DNA of 60,000 bases from Prorocentrum cordatum (GCA_963575745.1 CAUYUJ010014002.1:82501-142500); one strand, 5' to 3'; positions 48,846 through 58,135 are shown, counted from the first letter of the stretch. Notes: a model not told the origin generated them from the sequence alone. Numbers and translations: made by a program.

Positions 48846-49152
48846 GGCCAGGTCGGCCATGACATCGAAGACTGCACCCGGAGAGAACGAAGGAGGGAGA
48901 ATGCTTCGATCCACGGCTGCAGTCGTCTCGGGAGCGCCAACGTCCTGGTCTGCAGTCGAGCCTGATTGGTAGGTGAGCCCTGCACAAACAAGGGTACCCT
49001 TGTGACCTGTGTTTCGCGACCCATGCCCTCTACGCTCCACTTGCAGCGTGGCCATCGGAAGGGCCTCGTGTCCTCTCGCGTGTCCTCTCCAGTCCGCCCC
49101 GACTGCATCGGAGTCTCGGGGAAGCCCCCGGGTTTCTGTCTCCTGTCCCCAG

Positions 49153-49231
49153 GACCCCCTCTTCCGGGCGGGGTGCGTGGCGCCCGAGGCGGCGCGGCTG
49201 CTGTCGGACAGCCAGGGCAGCGAGGCCCGAA
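49153..49231 (+). CDS. Gene 2 exon
   Basis: After CCTGTCCCCAG reads DPLFRAGCVAPEAARLLSDS and QGSEAR, one base before GTAGAAG (GT donor). The next exon begins AG, giving Lys. Codons nearly all G/C-ending. Confidence 0.65.
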
Positions 49232-49257
49232 GTAGAAGCACTGGTGCAGGCAACGCG

Positions 49258-49450
49258 CCTGGTAAGGACGCGCGCCCTCATCCAGGGTGCCCTCGCCCTT
49301 GCATCTGCGGCCCGGTCTTTGCCATTTTCACTCGCCTTTCCCTGGGTTAGGGTACCCCTTGCGTCCCTGGGGTCTGTGCCGCCCGCCGCCCAAAAAATCC
49401 CAACGTCGGCCTCCAAGGGTCTTGCGTCCTTGCCACCCGTCCTTACTACA
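49258..49450. repeat. I-family foldback, diverged copy
   Basis: GGTAAGGACGCGCGCCCTCA at the left, GGTCTTGCGTCCTTGCCACC at the right. Confidence 0.55.
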
Positions 49451-49464
49451 AATTTGGACTGTAT

Positions 49465-49545
49465 TGCGTAGACAGGCTTTTGGAGGTCCGCGCGGATTTC
49501 TTGGGTATTGAGCTGTGGGCCCCCTTGGACGGGCACCTCCGCGCC
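49465..49545 (+). repeat. FB1 fragment, copy 12
   Basis: TTTTGGAGGTCCGCGCGGAT, TTCTTGGGTATTGAG. Confidence 0.5.
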
Positions 49546-49769
49546 GACCACCCAATCCAGCCGCGCGGTCCCTCGAAAGCTTTGGGTCGGTGCGGCTTCC
49601 TTGGCCCCCGACGCCAGGATGCAGGACTCGAGCTAGACGGTGCTGTGGCGATGTCGTGGACCCTCTTCGTATGATGTCGTTTCGCGGCAAGGGCCTGGAC
49701 GAGGGCAGCACAACGGGAAACGAAACGGACACGAAAACGCGACACACTGTTTGGCTCGAGCCCTGTCGT

Positions 49770-49900
49770 GATGTTTTCGTGACGTGGACCCCCAGAGGTC
49801 TGGACCCCACCCTGGGGACGAGCTCTCCATCCCGAGTCGTCTTTGGACGGTCCTGGGGCCCAGCGAAGGGCCACAGGGGGCCGCAAGCAGTGCCAGAGAC
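49770..49900 (+). repeat. Dispersed GGACCCCCAGAGGTC repeat
   Basis: CCCAGAGGTCTGGACCCCAC, CGGTCCTGGGGCCCAGCGAA. Relatives at 39000-39110, 58875-58970, 4690-4790. Confidence 0.5.
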
Positions 49901-49955
49901 GCCCGTCGCTGTGTCTCTGTCCGGCGCGAGGGGGTGTCGGTTTCTCTTCTTGCAG

Positions 49956-50184
49956 AGGCGGGGCTCGCAGGCGAGAGGCGGTCCATCCTCTCCGTCATGA
50001 GGCGGCTGTGCCGTTGGCACCTGGCGGCGGGCTTCGCCACCTCGGTGGCCCACGGCGCGCTCACCGCGGGCGTGAAGCCCCTCGTGCTGCGCGCGGTCAT
50101 CGACGGGGCGAGGGCCGGGGAGCTCTCGCTGGGCCACGTGGCCCTGCTCACGGCGGTGCTGGTCGCGGAGGCTGCGATGAGGAG
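49956..50184 (+). CDS. Gene 2 exon: first helices of ABC TMD1
   Basis: After the canonical TTTCTCTTCTTGCAG. Reads GLAGERRSILSVMRRLCRWH, LAAGFATSVAHGALTAGVKP, LVLRAVIDGARAGELSLGHV and ALLTAVLVAEAAMR. The helix-proline-LVLRAVIDGA pattern matches the first helix and loop of exporter-type TMD1 (P-x-L-L-...-I). End set before GACCCAAAA, the tip of element P (GA donor, two bases left over). A GC donor at 50171 is an alternative. Confidence 0.72.
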
Positions 50185-50428
50185 GACCCAAAAATGGGGG
50201 TCCAGCGACCAGGGGGTGGTGCACTAGATTTGGAGCATTAGATTTGCGGGTTGCAGTACATGTGGGGCGTGCAATACATTCCGGGGCGCAAATGTATTGT
50301 TGGCTTTTCGCATGCAATACATTACTTGCAATACAGTGCAGTATAATTCTCCGGCGCAATACATTTGCAAAACAATTGCCCCAACTCTATTGCACCACCC
50401 CTTTTCAGCTGGACCCCTTTTTTGGGTC
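50185..50428 (+). repeat. P element with 50-bp inverted ends, abutting an exon
   Basis: Left GACCCAAAAATGGGGGTCCA then GGGGGTGGTGCACTAGA, right TCTATTGCACCACCCC and TGGACCCCTTTTTTGGGTC. Four TGCAATACA(T/G) copies in the middle. Begins exactly at the inferred donor. Confidence 0.8.
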
Positions 50429-50779
50429 ACCCAAAAGGCAGAGGTCTCACTCCCTCCGTTTCCGTTGGATCACAAAACGACGATCGACAGCAGTTTTTGG
50501 ATCACACTCGTTTGGTTTTTTAGGAATCAAGCCGCGGTGCCCGCCACTCCTTTCAAGCGCTGTGGGCGTTGAGCCCCCCAGCGGTCGTGCACGGTCTCTC
50601 CAGGCGTTGGGCGAGGGTCAAGAATCGAACTTCCATGGACAACGCCTCCGCATCGTCTCCAGACGGAGTCATGGGGACGCACGAAACGTGAAAGGTATGG
50701 AAGAAGGAGCCGGCCGCGAAGGACCCCAAACATGTTGAAGAACCCGAGTAAAACTCTGAATCCGACTGTGACGGACATC

Positions 50780-51260
50780 AAAAGTAACAGACGACAACGA
50801 AAGGGCCGACGACAACGAAAGGGGCGACGACAGCAAAAGGCCGACGATAAAAAAGGAGGCCGACGACGAATTCAGACGACAGAAAAAACTGCCGACGACA
50901 CAACAAACCGCTGGTTGCGCAGAGCCGCGACAACATCCGAGGTGGCGACGACACAATGATTTTGATAGGCGTGCAACAACAATTGCGGACGTGCCGTTCG
51001 CAGTGAACACTCATCGGGAAAACTGACAACGGAGCGAATTTGGCGATTTGTCGACGCGCGTTCCGCGCTACCGGAAGGCTCGCGCCCGCGCTGGGATTCC
51101 GCGCGCGCACCGATGTCGCGCGCGCACGGCGCGCGCGCGGCGGGGTTGGCACGCGCGCGCGCCGCTGCGGGCGAAGCGCGAGGTGCGCGTGCGGCCGCCG
51201 GGCGGGGAGACGAGCCTTGCGCGCGTCGCTGGCATTCGCGGCGCGCGCAATACAGTAGCG
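50780..51260. other. ACGACAACG repeats and a GCGC-rich stretch
   Basis: 50790-50890 has AACGAAAGGGCCGACGAC repeats. 51050-51245 is extremely rich in GCGCGC/CGCGCG alternation with inverse pairs (GCGCGCGCACGG). No exon seen. Confidence 0.5.
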
Positions 51261-51473
51261 ATTCACCAAGGACAGCGCGTAGTCCGTCCGTGTTGCACAC
51301 GGCGCGAGACCAGCGTCAATGCGAGAGCCTTGATTCGGGGCGGGCGCTGGTGTCGTAGTTGAATTCGCGCATCGCTCAACTCAGGTCGGCACGCTTCAGT
51401 TGAAAATGTTTAAGATATTTGTTGTGTTTTCGAACGAGATGTATGGTGGATCCTGTGTTTATGCGCAATGAAG

Positions 51474-51626
51474 AGGTGAGAGGTACCCATATTGCTACCC
51501 TGCCCTCGTTTTCCATATTTTCCCGGCCTCCTGGGGGGCCCTCGTCGCCACCGTTGGATTCGCCTCGAACTCCTGGTCAGAGCGCACTTAGGGAGATGCC
51601 CAGGGAATTAACGGTATGCGTACTCT
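51474..51626 (+). repeat. D-family element, complete
   Basis: GAGAGGTACCCATATTGCTA at the left, GAATTAACGGTATGCGTACT at the right, inverse with changes. Confidence 0.75.
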
Positions 51627-51654
51627 TTGGTTTACCCAGATACCCGAAATCTCC

Positions 51655-52762
51655 GACTATATTTTTTCTCCTTCTCCTAACTTGTAGGTCCCAACTATCC
51701 TGTGCTGTTGGGTCCTCGCGTTGAGGAGACAGCGCCCAGCATCCCAGCTCCCTCCTCCTCACTTCCCCCTCTCCTATATCCGTGTTTCCGCCATTGTGCC
51801 AATTTTGGTGCACTCCTCGCACGTTTCGTGGCCCCGTAGGGAGTTCCACCTGAGACCCTAGTGGCAACGTCCACGTGCGGAACCCCGCCGGTGCACTTTC
51901 ACGCGCTTCGTGGCGCCCGAGAGGGCATAGGGCATAGTGAGCCTTTACCGGAGGCCCCAGTGGCACCGTCCCCACATGCGGACCCCCGCGCGCACCACTT
52001 ACATGCTTCGTGGCCCCAGAGGGCATAGGGCATAGTGAGCTTGACCGCAGGCCTCACTGGCACCGTCCGCATGCGGTTCCCCGCCCACTTCGACACACCC
52101 TCACACGTTTCCGCGTTCCGTGGCCCCATAGGGAGCTCCACCGAAGGCTTCAGTGGCGCCTGGGCCATCCACATGCGGGCGTCCGCCCAATTCGGCGCAC
52201 CCCTCGCGTTTCATGGCCCTATAAGGGGGCTTCACTGGAGGCCACAGTGGCGCCGTCCAAATACGGAACCCCGCTCATCCTGGCGCATCCGTTAGTTACA
52301 CGCTTCGTGGTTCCAGAGGGAGCTCCACCGAAGGCCCCAGTGGCACCGTCCACATGCGAACCCCTGCTCATTTCGGCACACAGTTAACGCGTTTCGTGGC
52401 CCTATAGGGAGCTCTACCTCAGGTTCCAATGGCACCTTCCGCATGCGACCGCCCCACCAAAGTTCGCACATTACTCATACTGTTCGTGGCCCCAAAGGGA
52501 GCTTCACTGAAGGCCCACCCATCTCGTGGCCCAGTTTGGAGCTCCTCCGAAGGCCCCAGTGGCACCTTCCACATGCGGACCCCCGCCCATGTCGGAGCAC
52601 GCCTGACACGCTTCGTGGCCCCATAGGGAGCTCCATCCACCAATGTCGGCACACCCCTCACACGTTTCGTGGCCCCATTGGGAGCTCCACCGAAGACCAT
52701 ACGCACAAGTGCGTCACTCGCAACTGCATATGGTTGGGCCCCTCGCCAGGATATGTTGTTAT
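51655..52762 (+). repeat. Composite repeat C, copy 3 (longest)
   Basis: GGTCCCAACTATCCTGTGCT start, GACAGCGCCCAGCATCC. About ten tandem 85-90-bp units (CACGTTTCGTGGCCCCATAG, GGAGCTCCACCGAAGGC). End GCATATGGTTGGGCCCCTCG. Confidence 0.85.
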
Positions 52763-52796
52763 TGATTCCGGCATTGGCGTTTTTTTTTGTCGGTCC

Positions 52797-52945
52797 CCGG
52801 TGATGGGCTTATTTTCCACCACCGCCACCATAAGTTGGGGGGGGAGGGGTTCCTCCTTCTCTTCTTCGTCCTCCTCCTCCTTGTCCTCCTCCTTCCCCCC
52901 TCCAACTTATGGTGGTGGTGGTGGTGGAAAACACGCCCATCACCC
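52797..52945 (+). repeat. Hairpin element with TCC core, copy 3
   Basis: GGTGATGGGCTTATTTTCCA, CCATAAGTTGGGGGGGGAGG at the left; CCTCCAACTTATGGTGGTGG and AAAACACGCCCATCACC at the right. Best-preserved arms (about 45 bp). Confidence 0.88.
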
Positions 52946-53104
52946 GGGACCATCAGACATGGCTTCGGGACAACACGACAAAATACCTATCCCTGGGGAA
53001 GCGATCGGGAACCTCTGAGGCCCTGGACTGAAGCTATACGCCCCTGCGGCAGGCTGCCCCAAATTGCTCTTCACGCTGTGGCGGAGAGAGTGGTACATAT
53101 TCTA

Positions 53105-53440
53105 GGCCTTCCAGATGGGGTCCGAGCAGATGGGGTCGAAGGATCGCTCCGCATCGCCGATGCATCGGCGATGCGGCTGGACGTGGGGCCCGATGTGCTT
53201 CACGTCGACGTCGCCGATGCATCGCCGACGTCGACGATGCATCGACGGTGCATCTAGGCGGCCGCATGCGAACCCTACCCCACCTTCCCCTCAGAAATCG
53301 TGGGGGGTAGGGGTAGGGTTCGCATGTGGCCCCCTAGCATCACCGATGCATCGCCCATGCATCGCCGATGTATCGTCGATGCGGCGCGATCCTCCGACCC
53401 CATCTGCTCCGACCCCACCTGGGAGGCCTCTGCGGAGACA
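53105..53440 (+). repeat. E-family elements, copy 5 (two joined)
   Basis: ATGGGGTCCGAGCAGATGGG ... GGATCGCTCCGCATCGCCG; ... GCGATCCTCCGACCCCATC. In the middle CGCATGCGAACCCTACCCC / GGGTAGGGTTCGCATGTGGC inverse pair (53262-53332) marks a further foldback. Confidence 0.75.
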
Positions 53441-53459
53441 CCTCGAGTGACCATGCCGA

Positions 53460-53600
53460 CAGCGGAGACGAGGGGAGACCACGGGAGAGAACGGTAGACG
53501 GCGAGAGACAGCAGAAAAGACCCCGGGAGACCACGGGAGACCACGGGAGGCAACGGGCGACAGCAGGAGTCAGCGGAAGACAACGCTTGAGAGCGGGAGG
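53460..53600 (+). repeat. GGGAGACCACGGGAGAC short tandem repeat
   Basis: 15-16-bp units GGAGACCACGGGAGACCACG, extending into GACAACGCTTGAGAGCGGG. Confidence 0.75.
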
Positions 53601-53609
53601 CCACGGGGG

Positions 53610-53770
53610 TAAGTCGGGCCTGTTTCTCTACAGGGGGGAATGGTCAAAAACAGTAAAAAGAAGTTTTGGGACGATATTTTAAGATATGTTTGACTGTTGT
53701 AATTTGTTTTTTTGACATTTTTGTTAGTTTTCGCCCGACATCCGCCTGTAGGGGAACAGGCCCGACCTAA
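53610..53770 (+). mobile_element. Family A element A15 with 31-bp direct flanks
   Basis: TAAGTCGGGCCTGTTTCTCT ... CCTGTAGGGGAACAGGCCC, GACCTAA. Flanks GACAACGCTTGAGAGCGGGA... (53579-53609) and GACAACGCTTGACAGCCCGA... (53771-53801). Confidence 0.85.
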
Positions 53771-53807
53771 GACAACGCTTGACAGCCCGAGGCCATGGGG
53801 GACCATG

Positions 53808-53945
53808 GCGCCTTCCATGGGAAACCGCGGATTCCCGCCGCCGAGCCCGCATTTTGGGGAGGGCACTTCCCCCGATCCATGGATTCGGCGACCGCGCGCC
53901 AAAGCCATGGATCGCTTGTCCATGTTTGCGCGCCCCCGACAGGAG
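53808..53945 (+). repeat. K-family foldback, copy 2
   Basis: CTTCCATGGGAAACCGCGG, CGCATTTTGGGGAGGGC, GCGACCGCGCGCCAAAGCC. Confidence 0.65.
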
Positions 53946-54103
53946 AGTTTCAGAGGACCCGCGCAGTGGAGCTGTGGTTTTAAGAAAACACAGAGAAAGC
54001 ACAGATCGGCGAAAAGAAAGCATTGCGATCAAGCATGAGGAAAAACATTGAGTACCGGCACCGCCGCTCGTCCTGGAGAGCCCCCGCAGATCGGCGGATG
54101 TCA

Positions 54104-54390
54104 CGGGGTACCGACACCGCTGCTCGTCCGCCGCCGCGGTCGGATTCCCCCCGAGGCTTTCTGGCCAGAACGCACCCCAGGAGAGGTCGTGGAGCAGCGG
54201 TGTCGGTGATTTTCAGTCGGGCGTGTCCCTCTACAGGGGGAAAATCTTAAAATAGTCGCAATATAGTATGTGGACGATTTTGTCTATCTTTAGGCAAAGC
54301 AGATGTTGTTTGTGCATTGTTTGGCTATCTTCCATTTTCCTTCCAACACCCGCCTGTAGGGGGACATGCCCGACCTGACGGTGCCTGTTT
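54104..54390 (+). repeat. D-family element interrupted by A16
   Basis: GGTACCGACACCGCTGCTCG ... GAGCAGCGGTGTCGGTGAT, then A16, then CGGTGCCTG. Confidence 0.6.
54211..54378 (+). mobile_element. Family A element A16
   Basis: TTCAGTCGGGCGTGTCCCTC ... CGCCTGTAGGGGGACATGCC, CGACCTGA. Weak flank repeat CGGTG. Confidence 0.82.
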
Positions 54391-54412
54391 GCCCCCTCCC
54401 CTGCAGGGGTGC

Positions 54413-54735
54413 GAGGCTGCGTGCACGTGAGCTCTCGGAGGTCCGAGCGGGCCCCTCGGGTCGACGCTGGGCTCCCCCAGCAGCGCCCCCGTCCCCGTTC
54501 CTGGCGCGCTCGGCGCGCCAGTCACCACACACCAAACCACCCCAACCCAACCCGAAGGTCTCAAATTGACCTCCGTTTCCAGTGGGGGGGGGGTCGGGGA
54601 ACATCGAGAAAACACATATGGATCCCGTACCCCCCCCAACCCGAAATTCGGGTCTTCGGGTTGGGTTGGGGTGGTCTGGTAGGGAGTCAGCCAGGGGAGG
54701 GAACTCCAGCGCCGGTCCAAGAAGAGGCAGTTGGA
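54413..54735 (+). repeat. FB1 element, copy 11, interrupted by element O
   Basis: FB1 left CTCTCGGAGGTCCGAGCGGG and CTGGCGCGCTCGGCGCGCCA; right CAGCGCCGGTCCAAGAAG. Between, O at 54527-54688 with ends ACCAAACCACCCCAACCCAA and TTGGGTTGGGGTGGTCTGGT. Confidence 0.75.
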
Positions 54736-54739
54736 CGGG

Positions 54740-54915
54740 GCTAGGACGAGGAGAAATTTGTTCCAGAGCGTTCCGGAACGCTCCTGGAGCGTTCCGGAGC
54801 GCTCTGGTAAGGCCGCGGCGCCCGATGCATCCTCCTCCAGAGCCGGCGGATCTCAGAGATTCTCGATTCATCCTCACTCGGATTTATCCTCGTCCTGGTC
54901 TCGTCTTAGACAGTT
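54740..54915 (+). repeat. GAGCG repeat, inverse copy
   Basis: GTTCCAGAGCGTTCCGGAAC, CGGCGCCCGATGCATCCTCC, CTCGTCCTGGTCTCGTCTTA. Confidence 0.6.
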
Positions 54916-55372
54916 TGTCCTGCGACTCTGGCAACTGTATTCGTGGGCGGAAAGCATGTTCGTATCCACGGCCTCGCGGGTCTGGCCTTTACGTGCGTAC
55001 AGGGCGTTTGTTGTGCGGATGCCCATGCCCCGCACGGAACGCATATTGCGACCGCGTACCCTTCGGTTGTTGGAGGTCGGTATTTTTGGATTCCCATATC
55101 GCAATTTATTTTAGGCGCCATCCTACTTCAACGATCGAGTGGTTTTCAATCTTCCCTCTTCAAGGCGCAGGTTCGTGTCGTGACGACGTCGGCGTTGGTT
55201 TCTGACACTGCGTGGCTCGTTCAACCCTGACGACTTGAGCCTCGCTCAAATCCTTCGAGGTCCGCCGATCCCAAGCGGCCGACGGGTCGCCGCCGTGTCA
55301 ACACGGCACGAGCGCACGACAAGATCGTGTCGCGACGACCCGGGCGTTGGTTTCTGACACCGCGTGGATTTG
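54916..55372. other. G-family fragment and unrecognised sequence
   Basis: GGCCTCGCGGGTCTGGCC around 54980; GTGTCGTGACGACGTCGGCG (55180) and GTGTCGCGACGACCCGGGCG (55327) are a direct pair. No exon seen. Confidence 0.35.
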
Positions 55373-55595
55373 GGGCCCCCAAACGGGGTGGTGACCACGC
55401 CGTGCGGTGAGTCGGTGGGGATTCGGGGTCACCGCACGGTTTTGGGACTCGGGTCGTTCTCCGAGGATGTCTCGGGCGACAGGGGCCTCCGGGGTCCCAA
55501 GACCGTGCGGTGACGGACCGTGCGGTGAGGTCTTGGGGGATTTCAAGGTCACCGCACGGTCTGTGACCGCACCGTTTCGGGACTCCAAAGTGGAT
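55373..55595 (+). repeat. S-family repeat, copy 2
   Basis: GTGGTGACCACGCCGTGCGG, GGGGTCACCGCACGGTTTTG, GACGGACCGTGCGGTGAGG. Confidence 0.8.
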
Positions 55596-55605
55596 TGTTC
55601 GACTT

Positions 55606-55695
55606 TGGTTTCGGGCGGAAGCGCAATCTACTTCACCGCCTTCCTATTTCATGTTTCCATCCACTTCTTCCGACCGATGGGCGTCCACGGGACCT
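55606..55695 (+). repeat. J-family fragment
   Basis: GGGCGGAAGCGCAATCTAC, CACTTCTTCCGACCGATGG. Confidence 0.5.
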
Positions 55696-55981
55696 CGCCC
55701 TGGAGCCCAGACCGCGTGGGCGTGGATTCAATCTGGAGTTCACGCAAGTCGGGATTCACTTCACGCACTTCGGGCCCCGTGTTGTTTGAACAGGCGGCGG
55801 AGAGGGAGCGGGGGGGGGGGGGGCAAATCCATGCAAGCGAACTTGCCGGAGTCCGAATCGAGACGCCCTCGAGGTCCGCGCGGGCCCCCGGAAGTCCGAT
55901 GCTTGCGCCGTACTCTGTCGTATCCGGTCGCCTTGCCAGAGCGTCAGAGCATCCTCTCTGCCTTGATTCTCCACGCTACCC

Positions 55982-56144
55982 CTAAGTCGGGCCTGTACCT
56001 CTACAGGAGGAATTGTCAAAAAGAGTGAAAAGATAGTCACCGGACGATTTTTTGACTGTGTCTGACCACTTGGGGGTATTTCTTGGGGGTATGTTTCATT
56101 TTTCATCTAAAATCCCCCTGCAGAGGGGGACATGCCCGACTTGA
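55982..56144 (+). mobile_element. Family A element A17 with 8-bp flanks
   Basis: CTAAGTCGGGCCTGTACCTC ... CCTGCAGAGGGGGACATGCC, CGACTTGA. Flanks CGCTACCC (55974-55981) and CGCTATCC (56145-56152). Confidence 0.88.
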
Positions 56145-56239
56145 CGCTATCCACACCATCCGTTCGTGATGCCTCCTCGCTCCTGAGGGGCCAGGGCCTG
56201 GCCGTCCGACCGAGCCGTTCTCGGGTTGTGGGTGATGTT

Positions 56240-56418
56240 TTAAGTCGGGCGTGTCCCTCTACAGGAGGACCATCCAAGACGAGTCAAAAGATGCTATGGG
56301 GACGATTTCGTTAACTATTTTTGATTGTCTTTGCCTTGCTTTTTTTGCTTCAAAAGAAAACAACACATTTTTTAGTTTTCGCCCGAAATCCGGCTGTAGG
56401 GGGACAGGCCCGACCTAA
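56240..56418 (+). mobile_element. Family A element A18
   Basis: TTAAGTCGGGCGTGTCCCTC ... GGCTGTAGGGGGACAGGCCC, GACCTAA. Followed by GACAACGCTTGACAGC, the same 16 bases that follow A15. Confidence 0.85.
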
Positions 56419-56436
56419 GACAACGCTTGACAGCAG

Positions 56437-56645
56437 TTAAGTCGGGCGTGCCCCTCTACAGGAGGACCATCCAAAACTAGTCAAAAGATGGTCCGGGGAC
56501 GTTTTTTAGGATTTGCTGGCCGTTCTAAGGACTTTTAGACCACTTTTCATGTTGGAAGGGTCTTTAGTATTTGCTGGCCGTTTCGAGGATTTGTCATGCT
56601 TCGTCCCAAAGTCCCCCCCTGCAGGAGAGGACAGGCCCGACCTCG
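56437..56645 (+). mobile_element. Family A element A19 (long)
   Basis: TTAAGTCGGGCGTGCCCCTC ... CCTGCAGGAGAGGACAGGCC, CGACCTCG. Contains an internal duplication (GGATTTGCTGGCCGTT / AGTATTTGCTGGCCGTT). Its first 40 bases closely match those of A18. Confidence 0.82.
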
Positions 56646-56651
56646 GGGCAG

Positions 56652-56763
56652 CGCGGGGGGCGCAGGCACGAGCAAGCTCCTGCAGGCATCGAGCAGGAGC
56701 CGGGCCTCCGGCCCGTGGCCCGACGGTGCGGTACGGCCATGCCGTCAGCCCGCCCAGCACTGG
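56652..56763 (+). CDS. Gene 2 exon-like segment between two family A elements
   Basis: Reads AGGAGTSKLLQASSRSRASG and WPDGAVRPCRQPAQHW with G/C-ending codons, one base in from an AG, ending TGG before GTCAGG. That GT is the tip of the next family A element. Phases fit 50184 and 57387. Not recognised. Confidence 0.4.
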
Positions 56764-57000
56764 GTCAGGCATGGCCTCCTGCAGGGGGGATCTCGGACGA
56801 AGAACTAAAAACAGTCAACCAAATATTCAAACAGTTCCTCCCACGGGCATGTCCTCCTACAGGGGGATTTCGGACGAACAACTAAAGATAGGCAAACAAC
56901 TATTCAAACATGATTCTAAACAACAATGCAAAACATCGGCCCCAGATGTTTTTTGACTATTTGTTGAATCTCCTCGTGTGGAGGGACGCGCTCGACCTAA
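56764..57000 (-). mobile_element. Family A elements in minus orientation (partial plus full, A20)
   Basis: GTCAGGCATGGCCTCCTGCA (56764) and GGGCATGTCCTCCTACAGGG (56845) are two right tips read inverse. The full copy runs to TGTGGAGGGACGCGCTCGAC, CTAA at 57000. Confidence 0.75.
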
Positions 57001-57386
57001 GCATGGCAATGATCTGCGACTTTCCAAGGTGACCCTTTTCGGCCCATCCTCGGCCGCTTTCGCTGGTCGCGCCCCGCTCGCAAAGTGTCGGCATGGCCTT
57101 GCGAGGCCCTTGCATCCATGACGGTCGTCCTCATTCTGCGGGCTGGCCGTGTGCTTCAGACACGGACGGCGCCACTTGTCGACCGAACGGCACTGTCCCA
57201 GCAAGCATTGCCAGAGTCAGAGCGTGAATTACCTACCCCGCTGTCGCTCCCAGGCAAAACCAAGTCATTTCACGCGCCTCCTCGTCAAGCGGCCTGACCA
57301 GTACAGGCCGTAGTTTGGCATCGCTTGGTATCTCTTGGAAGCGAGGGTGGTCAAAAGCGAGGTAGGTTTGTTTGCCCCCTACAGAG
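57001..57386. other. Unrecognised intronic sequence
   Basis: No clear repeat. Ends with TTTGCCCCCTACAG before the next exon. Confidence 0.4.
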
Positions 57387-57472
57387 GCGATGCTCAACAT
57401 GTGGAACAAGCAGCTGCTCTGCGACGACGTGGGGGTGCTCATGATGGCCGCGGTGCCCTCGCTCCTCTCCAG
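57387..57472 (+). CDS. Gene 2 exon: TMD1 helix
   Basis: Reads AMLNMWNKQLLCDDVGVLMM and AAVPSLLS, hydrophobic, with G/C-ending codons, from GCG after CTACAGAG. End set at a GA donor (57473) with two bases left; uncertain. Compatible with a TMD1 membrane segment of an ABC exporter. Confidence 0.55.
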
Positions 57473-57523
57473 GAGCCTGGGGGGGGGCCAGTCATGTACC
57501 GACCAACCCGCCCGCTGCCCAGG

Positions 57524-57740
57524 GTTCGTTTCGATTCCTCCGATTCGATTCGAGTCGGTTTCGATGGCTTCCGATTCCGATTTGATTCGACTTGGGATTC
57601 CGATTTGGAGTCAGATTTCTTGTTGGAGGCCTACTAGCCTGCCGATTTCCGCCGATCCGACTTTTCCCGACTCGGCTGCCGATTTCCGCCAATCCGATTC
57701 AGTTCGATCGCCGATCCGATTTGTCGATTCGATTCTGGGC
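57524..57740 (+). repeat. GATTCGATTC / CCGATTCC low-complexity repeat
   Basis: Five- to six-base units (TTCGATTCCTCCGATTCGAT). Confidence 0.85.
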
Positions 57741-57788
57741 TTTCCTGGCTGCCCCCCTCCTCCACCTCCGGGGAGGGAGGACTTCCAG

Positions 57789-57960
57789 ACGCGCCCCCGC
57801 CGTGCAAGAAGGTCTCGCGGCGCCAGGCCTGGGGCAGCCAGCTCTCGGCCTCCATAGGGGGGCCCTCGCCGCGGGTCGCGCGCCCGCCCCCGGGGACGGG
57901 GCCGGGACCTCCCTGTGGCGGTCGGCGCTGCGCAAACCCTCGAGGGCCCGCGCGGATGTC
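57789..57960 (+). CDS. Gene 2 candidate exons (frame changes inside)
   Basis: 57789-57855 in one frame reads PPPCKKVSRRQAWGSQLSAS. 57890-57955 in another reads DGAGTSLWRSALRKPSRARA before GTCGTAGG. Both have G/C third positions. They may be two exons with a short intron. Not recognised. Confidence 0.28.
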
Positions 57961-58079
57961 GTAGGTCGGCGCGGAGGCGCTCATCCCAGGTGGGGCCCAC
58001 AGCGCGCACCCACGGCACCCGCGCCCACCTCCCGCGTCGTCGGGACCATCCGACGTCGTGATGCATTCGCAGCGCCCCC

Positions 58080-58135
58080 TCTTCCTCCTCCTCCTCCTCC
58101 TCCTCCTCCTCCTCCTCCTCCTCCTCCTCCTTCGC
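58080..58135 (+). repeat. (TCC)n
   Basis: Pure tract, followed by CTTCGCCTTCC. Confidence 0.9.
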
